Source of the DNA: Acidimicrobiaceae bacterium
Lineage (GTDB): Bacteria > Actinomycetota > Acidimicrobiia > Acidimicrobiales > Ilumatobacteraceae
NCBI GenBank assembly: GCA_947450115.1
Contig: CANFUE010000005.1
Span: forward strand, 1-64,000
DNA length: 64,000 nt
Direction: 5' to 3'
The translations under genes and the position numbers were made by a program. The notes under the pieces are model-generated. The model worked only from the letters and a program-made list of their open reading frames with translations. It was not told the origin of the DNA and did no database searches. Below, piece by piece: positions 28,107 to 39,038 of this stretch; the first letter of the stretch is position 1; every line of letters begins with the position of its first letter.

Positions 28107-28604
28107 ATGCCTCGCAAGAAGTTTCCCCCTTCCTCATTCAATGTGCCGGCACTTCTAGCCAGCGTAGGAATAGCACTGGGCATCGTTCTTGTTGTTGCCG
28201 GACTCAATTCTGCAGTCACGGGCCGCGATGCATTGAACTTGCCAGACCAAATTGAAAAACTCTCGCCCGCAAATAACGAAAAAGTTTTGCGTCAATCAGA
28301 AATCATGATCGACTTTGTTGCCGGTTTTGACGCGGTGCTCATCATTGATGGTATTGAAATTCCCACCACGCGCATTGATGAGCTCACGGCAAATGGCAAG
28401 CAACCAAAACCTGGTGAGCAAGTGGAAATTCCGGCCACAGCTATTTACGACCCGGGCAACTTCACACTGAGTTACTTGCCGCAAGAAGGTGGCCCCATTA
28501 CGGAACTGAAACAAGGCGACCACCAGGCCACTGTGCTCTTTTGGAAAGCCCCCAACACACGAGAAAAAGCCTCGAGCTACTCGTGGAAATTCTCGGTGGA
28601 TTAA
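28107..28604 (+). CDS. Membrane-anchored hypothetical protein (165 aa)
   Basis: Short cytoplasmic N-terminus (PRKKFPPSS), one membrane span (~13-35, ALLASVGIALGIVLVVAGL) and an extracytoplasmic beta-rich domain of ~125 residues ending WKFSVD. Blocks such as PDQIEKLSPANNEKVLRQSE and GPITELKQGDHQATVLFW look like an Ig-like or CopC-type fold, but I do not recognise the family. Divergent from the PASTA pseudokinase, sharing a 133-base intergenic region, and ending three bases before the ligA stop. Confidence 0.7.
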   Translation: MPRKKFPPSSFNVPALLASVGIALGIVLVVAGLNSAVTGRDALNLPDQIEKLSPANNEKVLRQSEIMIDFVAGFDAVLIIDGIEIPTTRIDELTANGKQPKPGEQVEIPATAIYDPGNFTLSYLPQEGGPITELKQGDHQATVLFWKAPNTREKASSYSWKFSVD

Positions 28605-28607
28605 GGC

Positions 28608-30692
<2,085 letters not shown>

Positions 30693-30716
30693 GCGATCGG
30701 CTAGAACAGACAACGC

Positions 30717-31646
30717 ATGGCTCGCTTCATTCGCCCCTCATTCTCGACCCCGCTGTGGGTAGCCCGCGTGGCATGGGTGGCACTTGCCCTCATTCCCTCG
30801 GGCATTGCGCCCACTTTGGCGAGCCATGGGCGTAGCGCTCAGGTGGTCTTTACTCTGGGTGCATGGGCACTGTGGGGCCTTGGCACTCTTGCCATTTTCT
30901 GGCTCAGCCCATATTCGCTCAGCGCCTTACGCATGGTGGCACCGCTTGTTGTTGTTGGGCTGGTGGGGTTTGTTTTTGCCAGCTTGTCGACGTATAACGA
31001 TGTTGCTCTGAGCGATGTTGCATGGCCACTTGTTGGAGTAGCGCTAGCCGTGCTGGCCCTGGTGTGCATTTTTCTGCCGGCCTTTGGCTTACTGCATGTT
31101 CAAGCTTCTGCATACGGCGATGAGAAGCGTTTATTACTTCGCGTTCCCGCTGCGCAAGTAGCGCCCATTGCGGTCTCGTACGCAGTAATGGCCGACTTCG
31201 TTGTGGCAACTCTTTTTGCTGTTGCAGGCGAAGTGTGGTGGCTTGCTGCTGTGTGCTTGGTGCCAACGGTTCTCGTTTTTCGCGTGGTGCCCAAACGCTT
31301 GCATCGCTTTTCACGACGCTGGTTGGTCGTTGTTCCTGCCGGCGTGGTGGTGCACGATGAATTGCTACTTGCAGAAACCTTCATGGTGCGCACTACTGCT
31401 GTTACTCACGTTGAACTCAGTGCAACAGGTGGCGATGCGTTGAACCTCACTGGCGATATTGCTGGCGTGCGACGCCAACTAGTGCTGGTGGTTCAATTGC
31501 GTGAAGCAGAAAAACTGGCAGTGAGCCCGTACTTAGCGAAAATGTTGGGAACGCTCGACGCGTTGCACGTACAGAGTTATGCAGTTGCGCCAACACTGGC
31601 TGGCCATGCACTTGCTGCATTAACCAGGCCACCTGCAACCACATAA
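30717..31646 (+). CDS. Polytopic membrane protein of unknown function (309 aa)
   Basis: About six hydrophobic spans: three pairs around residues 15-35, 45-65, 72-92, 103-123, 150-170 and 175-190, then a cytoplasmic C-terminal domain of ~110 residues. That domain (RRWLVVVPAGVVVHDELLLAE...) has the strand pattern of PH-like membrane-associated domains; this is a guess. Family not recognised. Divergent from ligA. Its last 70 bases overlap mnmA on the other strand. Confidence 0.7.
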   Translation: MARFIRPSFSTPLWVARVAWVALALIPSGIAPTLASHGRSAQVVFTLGAWALWGLGTLAIFWLSPYSLSALRMVAPLVVVGLVGFVFASLSTYNDVALSDVAWPLVGVALAVLALVCIFLPAFGLLHVQASAYGDEKRLLLRVPAAQVAPIAVSYAVMADFVVATLFAVAGEVWWLAAVCLVPTVLVFRVVPKRLHRFSRRWLVVVPAGVVVHDELLLAETFMVRTTAVTHVELSATGGDALNLTGDIAGVRRQLVLVVQLREAEKLAVSPYLAKMLGTLDALHVQSYAVAPTLAGHALAALTRPPATT

Positions 31647-32665
31647 GAGTCGCTGGGGTCGTACAACACGGCACTTTGCCCTGGTGCAATACGACGATGT
31701 GCTTCATGCAAAGTGAGTTGCACGCGGTTGTCGCTCAAAATTTCTGCTGTACATGGCAACGATGCACCATGAGCACTGCATTGCACGCGATATTCGCCAG
31801 CAACTGCTTCACCTGAGGCCCACACCATTGCTTGGAGCGCAACACCAGTGCGCATGAGGTCGGCATCGGAGCCAACCACCACTACGCGATTTGCAGTGTC
31901 GACATCGACAACGAAACGCTTCTCTTCGGTTTTGTATAAGCCAATGCCACGACGTTGGCCAATGGTGACCATTTCTACGGAATCGACCTCGCCCACTTGC
32001 TTGCCCGCCATGTCGACCACTTTTGCTGGGTGAAAAGGAATGCGGTTGCCCAAGAAGGTTTCGCGCCCACCTGTTGAGGTGATGAAACACACGTCTTGGC
32101 TATCGGGCTTGCTGGCAGTGCGTAAACCTAAACGCTCGGCTTCTTTGCGCACTTCTGCTTTGGTCATACTGCCCACAGGGAAAAGCGTGCGCTGTAGTTC
32201 GCGACCCGCCAACATATGCACTACATACGACTGATCTTTGGCGTCGTCGGCACCGCGGTGCACACGCATGTCGCCATTGGCATTGGCTACAAGACGAGCA
32301 TGATGGCCAGTAGCAACAGCATCGAAACCCAAAGCATCGGCGCGCTCGGTGAGGCGCGCAAACTTCAAACCACGGTTGCATTCAATGCAGGGGTTTGGTG
32401 TGGTGCCTTCGGCGTGCGCTGCGATGTATGGCTGCACCACTTGTTCATTGAAGTCGTCGCTGAAGTTGAACACCAAATGGTCAATACCAATTTGCTGCGC
32501 TACGCGGCGCGCATCGTCGACATCGGAAACTGAGCAACAACCAGTGTCGCTTTCGCCGCCCCACAAGCGCATGGTGACGCCAACAACGTCATGGCCGTCT
32601 TGCTTCAAGAGGGCTGCTGCAACTGAAGAGTCGACCCCTCCCGACATCGCCATGAGTACTTTCAT
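31577..32665 (-). CDS. mnmA: tRNA 2-thiouridylase (362 aa)
   Basis: Inserts sulfur at U34 of tRNA-Lys/Glu/Gln. N-terminal PP-loop SGGVDSSVAA, catalytic cysteines in TPNPCIECN (~94) and PDSQDVCF (~190), central and C-terminal beta domains. It sits 10 bases downstream of a cysteine desulfurase gene, the natural sulfur donor. TAGACT seven bases before the ATG overlaps the desulfurase stop codon and may be a private -10 box. The 3' end overlaps the membrane-protein gene on the other strand by 70 bases. Confidence 0.96.
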   Translation of the reverse strand: MKVLMAMSGGVDSSVAAALLKQDGHDVVGVTMRLWGGESDTGCCSVSDVDDARRVAQQIGIDHLVFNFSDDFNEQVVQPYIAAHAEGTTPNPCIECNRGLKFARLTERADALGFDAVATGHHARLVANANGDMRVHRGADDAKDQSYVVHMLAGRELQRTLFPVGSMTKAEVRKEAERLGLRTASKPDSQDVCFITSTGGRETFLGNRIPFHPAKVVDMAGKQVGEVDSVEMVTIGQRRGIGLYKTEEKRFVVDVDTANRVVVVGSDADLMRTGVALQAMVWASGEAVAGEYRVQCSAHGASLPCTAEILSDNRVQLTLHEAHRRIAPGQSAVLYDPSDSYVVAGGLVNAASAWPASVGATA

Positions 32666-32672
32666 GGAAAGG

Positions 32673-32678
32673 AGTCTA
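32673..32678 (-). promoter_or_regulatory. -10 box for mnmA overlapping a stop codon
   Basis: TAGACT: its TAG is the stop codon of the cysteine desulfurase; it lies seven bases before the mnmA ATG. There is no ribosome site between the genes. Confidence 0.4.
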
Positions 32679-33842
32679 GGAGCGTTGATGCTCGCGCAGG
32701 CGGGCTACTGCCCTGCCCAATGTGCCCAGCGCACGGGCGATATCGCCCGACGTGGTGGTATGGCCAAGGCTGAGGCGCAAAGCCCCTTGGGCACGCTCGC
32801 GAGGCACGCCCATGGCGGCTAAAACATGTGATGGTTCCATGGCTCCACTGGCACAGGCCGACGCGGCCGAGGCGCAGAGGTTTTCTTCGTCAAGCAGGAA
32901 TAACAGTGCTTCGTTTTCGACACCTTCAACACACACGTGAACAATGCCGGGAACAGCGAACTCGTTGGGAACGGTTTGGTGAATGCCGCCAATTTCATGC
33001 AGGCCGGCAAGCAGTTGCTCTTTCAACTCTGCAACGCGCAAGTTTTCACTATGGCGCTCGCTTGCGGTAGCAACGAGTGCTGCTGTTGTTGCAGCGATGC
33101 CAGCAACGTTGTGCGTGCCACTGCGCCGGTCGCGTTCTTGCCCACCACCGAAGATGAGCGGTTCAAGGTGCACACCATTGCGTAAATACATAATGCCGCT
33201 GCCCTTTGGGCCACCAAACTTGTGTGACGACAAGGTGAGAACGTCGACGAGTGAAACCAAATGCGCGAGGTCGACCCAACATGCACCTTGCACTGCATCG
33301 GTATGCAAAATTGCTGAGGGTGCATAGCGCCGCACAATGCGCGACACTTCTTCCATGTTGGTGATGGTGCCCACTTCGTTGTTCACGGCCATCACCGACA
33401 CCACGGGCTTGACACCTTCAGCATGTAAACGCGTGAGTGTTTCTGTGAGTTCATCGAGGTTGATGGCGCCATAAGGGTCGGTGCCCACCACAACGCCACC
33501 CACGTGTTCTACACAATGCAAAACGGCGTGGTGTTCACTAGCGCTACACACTGCTTGAGTTGCCACGTTGTGCGACTGCAACCGGCGCATAGCACCAAAA
33601 ATGGCTGCGTTATCGCCCTCGGTGCCACCACCTGTGAAAATGATTTCACCAGCATGGCAACCAAAAACATCGGCAACGTCGTCACGGCATTCGTCGAGCA
33701 CTTTGCGTGCCTCGCGAGCAAAGCGGTGCGAACCCGACGGGTTGGCGTATTGCACGTTGAGAAATGGCTCCATGGCCGCAATCGCTTCGGCGCGCATGGG
33801 CGTAGTGGCTGCATGATCGAGATACACCACATCGGTTGCCAT
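32676..33842 (-). CDS. Cysteine desulfurase, NifS/IscS type (388 aa)
   Basis: PLP enzyme releasing sulfur from cysteine as persulfide for thiolation and Fe-S assembly. Features: YLDHAATTPM opening, TGGGTEGDNAAI, AVNNEVGTI, PLP lysine in LSSHKFGGPKGSG (~203), substrate Arg in RSGTHNVAG, and active cysteine in CASAASACASGAM (~326), a short loop as in class I/IscS-like enzymes. Operon with mnmA points to tRNA thiolation. TAGATT six bases before the ATG suggests a leaderless start. Confidence 0.95.
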   Translation of the reverse strand: MATDVVYLDHAATTPMRAEAIAAMEPFLNVQYANPSGSHRFAREARKVLDECRDDVADVFGCHAGEIIFTGGGTEGDNAAIFGAMRRLQSHNVATQAVCSASEHHAVLHCVEHVGGVVVGTDPYGAINLDELTETLTRLHAEGVKPVVSVMAVNNEVGTITNMEEVSRIVRRYAPSAILHTDAVQGACWVDLAHLVSLVDVLTLSSHKFGGPKGSGIMYLRNGVHLEPLIFGGGQERDRRSGTHNVAGIAATTAALVATASERHSENLRVAELKEQLLAGLHEIGGIHQTVPNEFAVPGIVHVCVEGVENEALLFLLDEENLCASAASACASGAMEPSHVLAAMGVPRERAQGALRLSLGHTTTSGDIARALGTLGRAVARLREHQRS

Positions 33843-33848
33843 ACGTGC

Positions 33849-33854
33849 AATCTA
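33849..33854 (-). promoter_or_regulatory. -10 box for cysteine desulfurase (leaderless)
   Basis: TAGATT on the minus strand, six bases before the ATG at 33842. Confidence 0.55.
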
Positions 33855-33861
33855 TCTCTCG

Positions 33862-34623
33862 ATGCGCTGTACTAGTTCCGTGAGCAACAACGAGCCCCCG
33901 CTGTATGGCGATGCTTTTGCCGATGTTTATGACGAATGGTACGAACATGTCACCGATGCCCCAGCAACCGCACGTGCCCTGCATGCATTGTCGGGTGGCG
34001 GGAACCTTTTGGAACTTGGCATTGGTACGGGCCGCATTGCCATTCCTCTTGCCGAACTACTTGCACCAGGGCGCGGCGTATGGGGCATTGATGAATCGGA
34101 AGCCATGCTTGCGGTGTGTCGCACAAAACTTGCCCACATCAACCCGAGCGTTGCTGAACGCATTCACTTGCTGCACGGCGACATGGCCAGCGATTTACCC
34201 AGCGGGCCTTTCAGTGTTGTCTTTTGCACCTTTAATACTTTTTTCAACCTCGATTCGCAAGAGGCACAAAGCAAGTGCCTGCATGCAGTTGCGCAACGCC
34301 TCACTCCTGGTGGTGCAGTGGTTTTGGAAACTGCGGTGCTCACAGGCACCAGTTCAACTGCACCCAACATTGTCCACAGCGCACAGAGTTCGAGTGACTA
34401 TGACCCCATTACACAAATTGGTCATGGCGTGTTCACCTCAACGTCACCCGATGGTTCCGTTACACAGCGACCGTGGCGCATTCGCTATTCCACGCCTGCC
34501 CAGATTGATGCAATGGCCACCGCGGCCGGACTCATTTGTACCGATCGCTGGGAAGATTTTGCTTTCACCCCTTTTCATGCGGGCAGTGCACGGCAAGTGG
34601 CCATATGGAGACGTACAATTTAA
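33862..34623 (+). CDS. SAM-dependent class I methyltransferase (253 aa)
   Basis: Rossmann-type methyltransferase: motif I LLELGIGTGRIAIPLA (~48-63), acidic GIDESEAML after strand 2, HGDMASDLP and FCTFNTFFNL (motif IV region), and RLTPGGAVVLETAV. The YGDAFADVYDEWY opening is typical of small-molecule methyltransferases. Start is uncertain: ATG 33862 or the in-frame GTG at 33880, neither with a ribosome site. Three bases separate it from galT. Substrate unknown. Confidence 0.82.
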   Translation: MRCTSSVSNNEPPLYGDAFADVYDEWYEHVTDAPATARALHALSGGGNLLELGIGTGRIAIPLAELLAPGRGVWGIDESEAMLAVCRTKLAHINPSVAERIHLLHGDMASDLPSGPFSVVFCTFNTFFNLDSQEAQSKCLHAVAQRLTPGGAVVLETAVLTGTSSTAPNIVHSAQSSSDYDPITQIGHGVFTSTSPDGSVTQRPWRIRYSTPAQIDAMATAAGLICTDRWEDFAFTPFHAGSARQVAIWRRTI

Positions 34624-34626
34624 GTA

Positions 34627-35607
34627 GTGAGTCAATTACGTTTAAACCCCCTAACCGGCCGCTGGGTCACCCTGGTAGCCGACCGCGCCAAGCGCCCCAC
34701 CGACTTTGCACCGCGCCTCATGCAAGTAGAAGCCGACCCAAACCGGGCATGTCCTTTTTGCCCGGGTAACGAAGAAGCTACTCCGCCGGCATTAGAACAA
34801 CACGACAGCGAAGGCAAGTGGACCCTACGCGTGGTGCCCAACCTCTTTCCTGCTTTCGAGGGTGACGGCAACTTGGCCGTGCACAACCTTGGCCCCGTGC
34901 ATACCATGGCCGACGCCAGTGGCATTCACGAAGTTTTTGTTATTACTCCCGACCACAATGCTCGCGTTGGCACCTTTACCGATGAAGTGATTCACAATGT
35001 GATGCAGGCGTTGAAGCGTCGCTTCGAAGAGCACGCTCGTACCTCGAACGTGCGTTACACACAAGCGTTCATTAACCATGGCCGCGAAGCTGGCGCATCA
35101 CTTGCTCACCCACACGGACAAATTCTTGGCTTACCTTTTGTGCCGGGTGAAATTCTTGAAGAAGAACGCGCATTTGAGCGTTTCAAAGGTGGATGCATTT
35201 TGTGCACCACCATCGAAGCTGAGCGCATCGACAAAAAGCGCGTCATCATCGACAACGAACATGCCTTTGTGCTGTGCCCCTACTGGAGTGGCGGCCCATA
35301 TGAACTGCTCATCATTCCGCAGTCGCACGATGTGCACCTCACCGATTCCACCGATGCAGTACTCACCGGCATTGGCAAAGCAATTCGCGACTCACTTGCC
35401 ATTATCTACGCAACACTCGGCGACGTTGCCTACAACCTCGTCTTCCACACTGCCCCTTCACACCATGCAGGCAACTTCCACTGGCATATTCACTTGTGGC
35501 CAAAGCTCACGACTGCTGCTGGTTTTGAGCGTGGCACCGGCGTACTCATCAACATTGTTCCGCCAGAAGATGCAGCATTTGAACTCAAAAGTGCTGCAGG
35601 CATCTAA
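34627..35607 (+). CDS. galT: Galactose-1-phosphate uridylyltransferase (326 aa)
   Basis: HIT-superfamily enzyme of the Leloir pathway. N-terminal zinc ligands CPFCPGNE (~38-45), active-site block SLAHPHGQI with the catalytic HPH, second zinc/Fe-type region CILC, and C-terminal FHWHIHLWP. GTG start three bases after the methyltransferase stop. galK and galE are not in the window; a broader nucleotidyltransferase (e.g. ADP-type GalT-like) cannot be excluded. Stop overlaps the start of the SRPBCC gene by one base. Confidence 0.9.
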   Translation: MSQLRLNPLTGRWVTLVADRAKRPTDFAPRLMQVEADPNRACPFCPGNEEATPPALEQHDSEGKWTLRVVPNLFPAFEGDGNLAVHNLGPVHTMADASGIHEVFVITPDHNARVGTFTDEVIHNVMQALKRRFEEHARTSNVRYTQAFINHGREAGASLAHPHGQILGLPFVPGEILEEERAFERFKGGCILCTTIEAERIDKKRVIIDNEHAFVLCPYWSGGPYELLIIPQSHDVHLTDSTDAVLTGIGKAIRDSLAIIYATLGDVAYNLVFHTAPSHHAGNFHWHIHLWPKLTTAAGFERGTGVLINIVPPEDAAFELKSAAGI

Positions 35608-36047
35608 TGGCGCGCATCACTGTTTCTATTGAGCTTCCCGCTACGCCAGCGCGTGTGTGGGAAGTAGTTGAACCCATTGAAGAACACACCAAGTGGATGG
35701 CCGATGCTGTTGCCATTCGTTTTGTGAATGATCAGCGCCGTGGTGTGGGCACCAAGTTTTTGTGCGACACCAAAGTGGGCCCTATTCGCCTCACCGACCA
35801 TATGGAAATTACGGCATGGGAACCAGAACGCGTCATGGGTGTTACACACACTGGCGTAGTAACGGGTACCGGCCAATTCACCATTGAGCAAGCCACAACT
35901 GCAGGCCACAGCAAGTTCACCTGGAGCGAAGAACTGCACTTTCCTTGGTGGCTCGGCGGCGCAATTGGCGAAGTTGTGGGTGGGTCGCTTGTGATGAAAA
36001 CTATTTGGCGACGCAACCTTAAGAAATTGCGCGCGTTATTCCTGTAG
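35607..36047 (+). CDS. SRPBCC/START-like ligand-binding protein (146 aa)
   Basis: Polyketide cyclase/dehydrase family fold: SIELPATPARVWEVVEPIEE helix-grip opening, DHMEITAWEPER, and a long C-terminal amphipathic helix (VVGGSLVMKTIWRRNLKKLR). Binds a hydrophobic ligand; substrate unknown. ATG overlaps the galT stop (TAATG). The last 29 bases overlap azlD on the opposite strand. Confidence 0.82.
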   Translation: MARITVSIELPATPARVWEVVEPIEEHTKWMADAVAIRFVNDQRRGVGTKFLCDTKVGPIRLTDHMEITAWEPERVMGVTHTGVVTGTGQFTIEQATTAGHSKFTWSEELHFPWWLGGAIGEVVGGSLVMKTIWRRNLKKLRALFL

Positions 36048-36321
36048 CAATACAGGCCAGCACAATTACTAGCCATATTGGCACCTTGCGCCACACACCG
36101 AGCACTGCAACAACAAGCCCCACGGCGCGTGCATCAATTTGTAGGTCGTGACCCGCAGTAAAAGTGTCTTTCATAATGAGCGCACACAACAATGCAGCGG
36201 GAATGAGAGCAATGACTGCTTCTACTTGTGGGGGAAACTTGCGATCGCCAATAACGACGAAGCCAAAGACCTTCAACAAGAATGCGCCGAGCGAGAGCAC
36301 TAACACCACGGTCCAACTCAT
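36019..36321 (-). CDS. azlD: AzlD-like branched-chain amino acid exporter subunit (100 aa)
   Basis: Small membrane protein with about four hydrophobic segments (SWTVVLVLSLGAFLLKVFGF, VIALIPAALLCALIM, AVGLVVAVLGVW, IWLVIVLACIATGI), matching AzlD. It partners AzlC in export of branched-chain amino acids. Start ATG 36321 overlaps the azlC stop as ATGA; the longer frame into azlC is ignored. Confidence 0.9.
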   Translation of the reverse strand: MSWTVVLVLSLGAFLLKVFGFVVIGDRKFPPQVEAVIALIPAALLCALIMKDTFTAGHDLQIDARAVGLVVAVLGVWRKVPIWLVIVLACIATGITRAIS

Positions 36322-37019
36322 GATTTGTGCGTCTTTCGCTGTGTGGGCACAAGTGCAATGAGCGCCACAACAGCCGACATCACAATGGGTGCGCCAATGG
36401 GAACAAATGGAGTTGTTGCTAAGCACACCACTGCCCCACCAATGCCTGCAAGTTGAGCTTTGCGTGTTGATAACAGTGGCGCCACCATGGCAACGAACGC
36501 CGCAGGAAACGCCACATCGAGACCATACTTTTGCGTGTCGAAGCTATTTCCCACTAGGGCACCAATGAGTGTTCCTACGTTCCAAAAGCCATAGATGCTT
36601 GCCGCTGTTACCCAAAACGCACGTTTCTTACGTGCGGGGGAATTTTGCACCAGCGTCATACCCGTTGTTTCATCAATGGTGAATTGCGCTGCTGCCACGC
36701 GATATTTCAAACTGCCCGGCAACCACGGTGCTACAGCAACCCCATAAATAGCGTTACGCGAACCGAGCAATAGTGCACCAACAACTGCGCTGACGGCAGT
36801 TCCGCCGGCAGCAATAACGCTCACCGCAGAAAATTGCGATGCACCAGTGAACACCAAGAGCGACATTGCCATTGCTTTCGGCACGCTTCCACCAGCGTTC
36901 ACACACAACACGCCAAATGAAATGGCAAAGATGAAAACGGCAAAGCCCAAAGCAAGAGCAGGGCCCACTATGCCGTCGTAGTTCACACCTTCATGGGCGT
37001 GCTCGTGATGAGCATCCAT
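36318..37019 (-). CDS. azlC: AzlC-like branched-chain amino acid exporter subunit (233 aa)
   Basis: Polytopic membrane protein. Family landmarks: VFTGASQFSAVSVIAAGGT, LLGSRNAIYGVAVAPWL and FTIDETTGMTL. The N-terminus is His-rich (MDAHHEHAHEG). Ribosome site AAGGAAAG precedes ATG 37019. It starts two bases after the enoyl-CoA hydratase stop and overlaps azlD, so both exporter subunits are made together. Confidence 0.93.
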   Translation of the reverse strand: MDAHHEHAHEGVNYDGIVGPALALGFAVFIFAISFGVLCVNAGGSVPKAMAMSLLVFTGASQFSAVSVIAAGGTAVSAVVGALLLGSRNAIYGVAVAPWLPGSLKYRVAAAQFTIDETTGMTLVQNSPARKKRAFWVTAASIYGFWNVGTLIGALVGNSFDTQKYGLDVAFPAAFVAMVAPLLSTRKAQLAGIGGAVVCLATTPFVPIGAPIVMSAVVALIALVPTQRKTHKS

Positions 37020-37021
37020 AT

Positions 37022-37801
37022 TTACTTTCCTTCGAAAGTGGCCTTACCTGGTCCGTTTTCCAAGAAGCTCTTCACGCCGGTTTGGCTGTCTTTGCTATGG
37101 AATACATCTTCGAATGATTGCTTCTCTAAGGAGAGCCCGTCTGACAACGACATCGACAACCCAGCATCAACCGCATGCTTAATGAGTGCACCAGCAACAG
37201 TGGCACCAGCAGCAACTTGAGCAGCAAGTGCTAAGGCGCGCACATGAAGTTCTTCGGCAGGAACAATTTCATCGAGCAAACCAATACGTAGTGCTTCTTC
37301 CGACTGCACCTGACGGCCGGTGACCATGATTTCTTTGGCACGGCTCGAGCCAACCAAGCGTGGCAAACGTTGTGTTCCGCCACCACCAGGAATGATGCCC
37401 AAGAGAATTTCTGGTTGGCCAAAGGTGGCCTTTGGTGCACCAATGCGATAGTCGCACGACAGTGCGAGTTCGCAACCGCCACCCAGAGCAAAGCCACTCA
37501 CTGCAGCAATGGTGAATGCAGGAATTGCCGCAACGGCATTTAATGCGTCGTGAAAACCTTGGCCAATGCGGCGCGCTTCACTCGCTCCACCGAATTCTGA
37601 AATATCGGCACCCGCAGCAAAGATGCGCTCGCCACCGGTCACCACAACAGCACCCGGGCGGTTGTTGGTGAGGTCGTGAGCAATGTCGCGCAGTTCCGCC
37701 AAGACCGCTTGCGATAACGCATTGACCTTGGGGTTGTTCAACGTAATAACGGCAACGCCATCGGCGCGGCGTTCGAGCAGGACAAGATTGTTTGAAGTCA
37801 C
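37022..37801 (-). CDS. Enoyl-CoA hydratase/isomerase family protein (259 aa)
   Basis: Crotonase-fold enzyme, probably hydrating 2-enoyl-CoA in fatty or amino acid breakdown. Oxyanion-hole blocks FAAGADISEF and SGFALGGGCELALSCDYRI; catalytic Glu candidates in QPEILLGIIPGGGGTQRL, where both usual glutamates can be placed (EILLG; the second is less certain). GTG 37801 (VTSNNLVLLERR) preferred; a GTG at 37831 would overlap meaB. Sits between azlC and meaB on the same strand. Confidence 0.9.
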   Translation of the reverse strand: MTSNNLVLLERRADGVAVITLNNPKVNALSQAVLAELRDIAHDLTNNRPGAVVVTGGERIFAAGADISEFGGASEARRIGQGFHDALNAVAAIPAFTIAAVSGFALGGGCELALSCDYRIGAPKATFGQPEILLGIIPGGGGTQRLPRLVGSSRAKEIMVTGRQVQSEEALRIGLLDEIVPAEELHVRALALAAQVAAGATVAGALIKHAVDAGLSMSLSDGLSLEKQSFEDVFHSKDSQTGVKSFLENGPGKATFEGK

Positions 37802-37817
37802 CTTATGACGGTAGCCG

Positions 37818-38780
37818 TTAGGCCCCGACACCGCGCAACATCTGGTCGGCTGCTGCCCATGGGTCGGTGGTGCGATTCAGCACTTCGCCCTGCAGAGTTT
37901 CCCATTCGTCACCCACACACAATTCACGGGCCTTTTGCTCTAAGCGGCGGGCAACAATTTCACGCAGTTCTTCTCGCAACCGAAAGGCTCTGCGTTCGCG
38001 CAATTGACCCGATGCTTCGGCATATGCACGGTGCGCCAACACGGCATCCCACAGCTCAGGAACACCTTCGCCTGTGGAACCAATGGTGGGCACAATGGTG
38101 GGCACCCATGCATCGTGAGACAAGTCGGACAGTTCGAGCATTTGTTCAATGTCGCGACGCGTTTCGTCGACACCTTTGCGATCGGCTTTGTTAATAACAA
38201 AAACGTCGGCAATCTCCATGAGGCCTGCCTTGTTGGCCTGCACCGAGTCGCCCCAGCCCGGGTTCAGCACCACCACTGTGGTGTCGGCCTTACCAGCAAT
38301 TTCAACTTCTACTTGGCCAACGCCCACTGTTTCCACAATGACCCAACGTCGACCCACGGCATCGAGCAAGCGAATTGCTTCTGGTGTTGCGAGTGACAAG
38401 CCACCGAGGTGACCACGCGTTGCCATGGAACGAATGAACACACCAGGGTCTGTTGCATGATCTTGCATGCGCACGCGGTCGCCCAAAATAGCTCCACCCG
38501 TAAATGGTGATGAGGGGTCAATAGCAATAACGGCTACTTCAAGATCTTGTTTGCGCAAGTGGCCAATGACAGCACTGGTGAGCGTGCTCTTACCCGCACC
38601 AGGTGCACCAGTGAAACCCACGGTGTACGAGTTGCCACTTTTGGGGTAGCTCAAGCGGCCAACAACACGTGCAGGGTCGCCGCCACGTTCAATAAGAGAG
38701 AGCAAGCGCGCGAGTGACGCACGGTCACCGGCACATGCAGCAGTAAATAATTCCTGAGGATCTGTACTGCGAAGAGCCAT
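37818..38780 (-). CDS. meaB: MeaB/ArgK-type G3E GTPase (320 aa)
   Basis: Chaperone GTPase that protects and reloads adenosylcobalamin-dependent methylmalonyl-CoA mutase. Walker A GAPGAGKST (~55-63), DPSSPFTGGAILGDRVRM, VETVGVGQVEVEIAG and the NKADRKG base-recognition motif. Length is normal. No mutase is in the window. Start ATG 38780 overlaps the Nfu-like gene stop by one base, an unusual pairing. Confidence 0.93.
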   Translation of the reverse strand: MALRSTDPQELFTAACAGDRASLARLLSLIERGGDPARVVGRLSYPKSGNSYTVGFTGAPGAGKSTLTSAVIGHLRKQDLEVAVIAIDPSSPFTGGAILGDRVRMQDHATDPGVFIRSMATRGHLGGLSLATPEAIRLLDAVGRRWVIVETVGVGQVEVEIAGKADTTVVVLNPGWGDSVQANKAGLMEIADVFVINKADRKGVDETRRDIEQMLELSDLSHDAWVPTIVPTIGSTGEGVPELWDAVLAHRAYAEASGQLRERRAFRLREELREIVARRLEQKARELCVGDEWETLQGEVLNRTTDPWAAADQMLRGVGA

Positions 38781-39037
38781 TACTCAACTGCAATCACTTC
38801 AGTCACACCGTCAACGCGGTCGCGCATGATGCGTTCGATACCCGCTTTGAGCGTTTGTGTTGATGCTGGGCAGGTGCCACATGCACCGACCAAGGTGACC
38901 GACACAACGCCGGTCTCTTCATTCACTTCACGCAAAACCATGTCGCCACCATCGGCTTGAAGAGCAGGTCGAATGACCTCGATGGTCTCTTCCACCTGTT
39001 GGCGCATGGAGCCGGGGGCACTCGTTGCAGTAGTCAC
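38780..39037 (-). CDS. NifU C-terminal-domain Fe-S scaffold (85 aa)
   Basis: Nfu-type Fe-S cluster carrier. One NifU-C domain: RPALQADGGDMVLREV then CGTCPAS, whose CxxC binds a cluster across a dimer. GTG start. It is coupled to meaB by overlapping stop/start. It could supply clusters to ferredoxin or other Fe-S proteins seen here; partner not known. Confidence 0.92.
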   Translation of the reverse strand: MTTATSAPGSMRQQVEETIEVIRPALQADGGDMVLREVNEETGVVSVTLVGACGTCPASTQTLKAGIERIMRDRVDGVTEVIAVE

Positions 39038-39038
39038 G

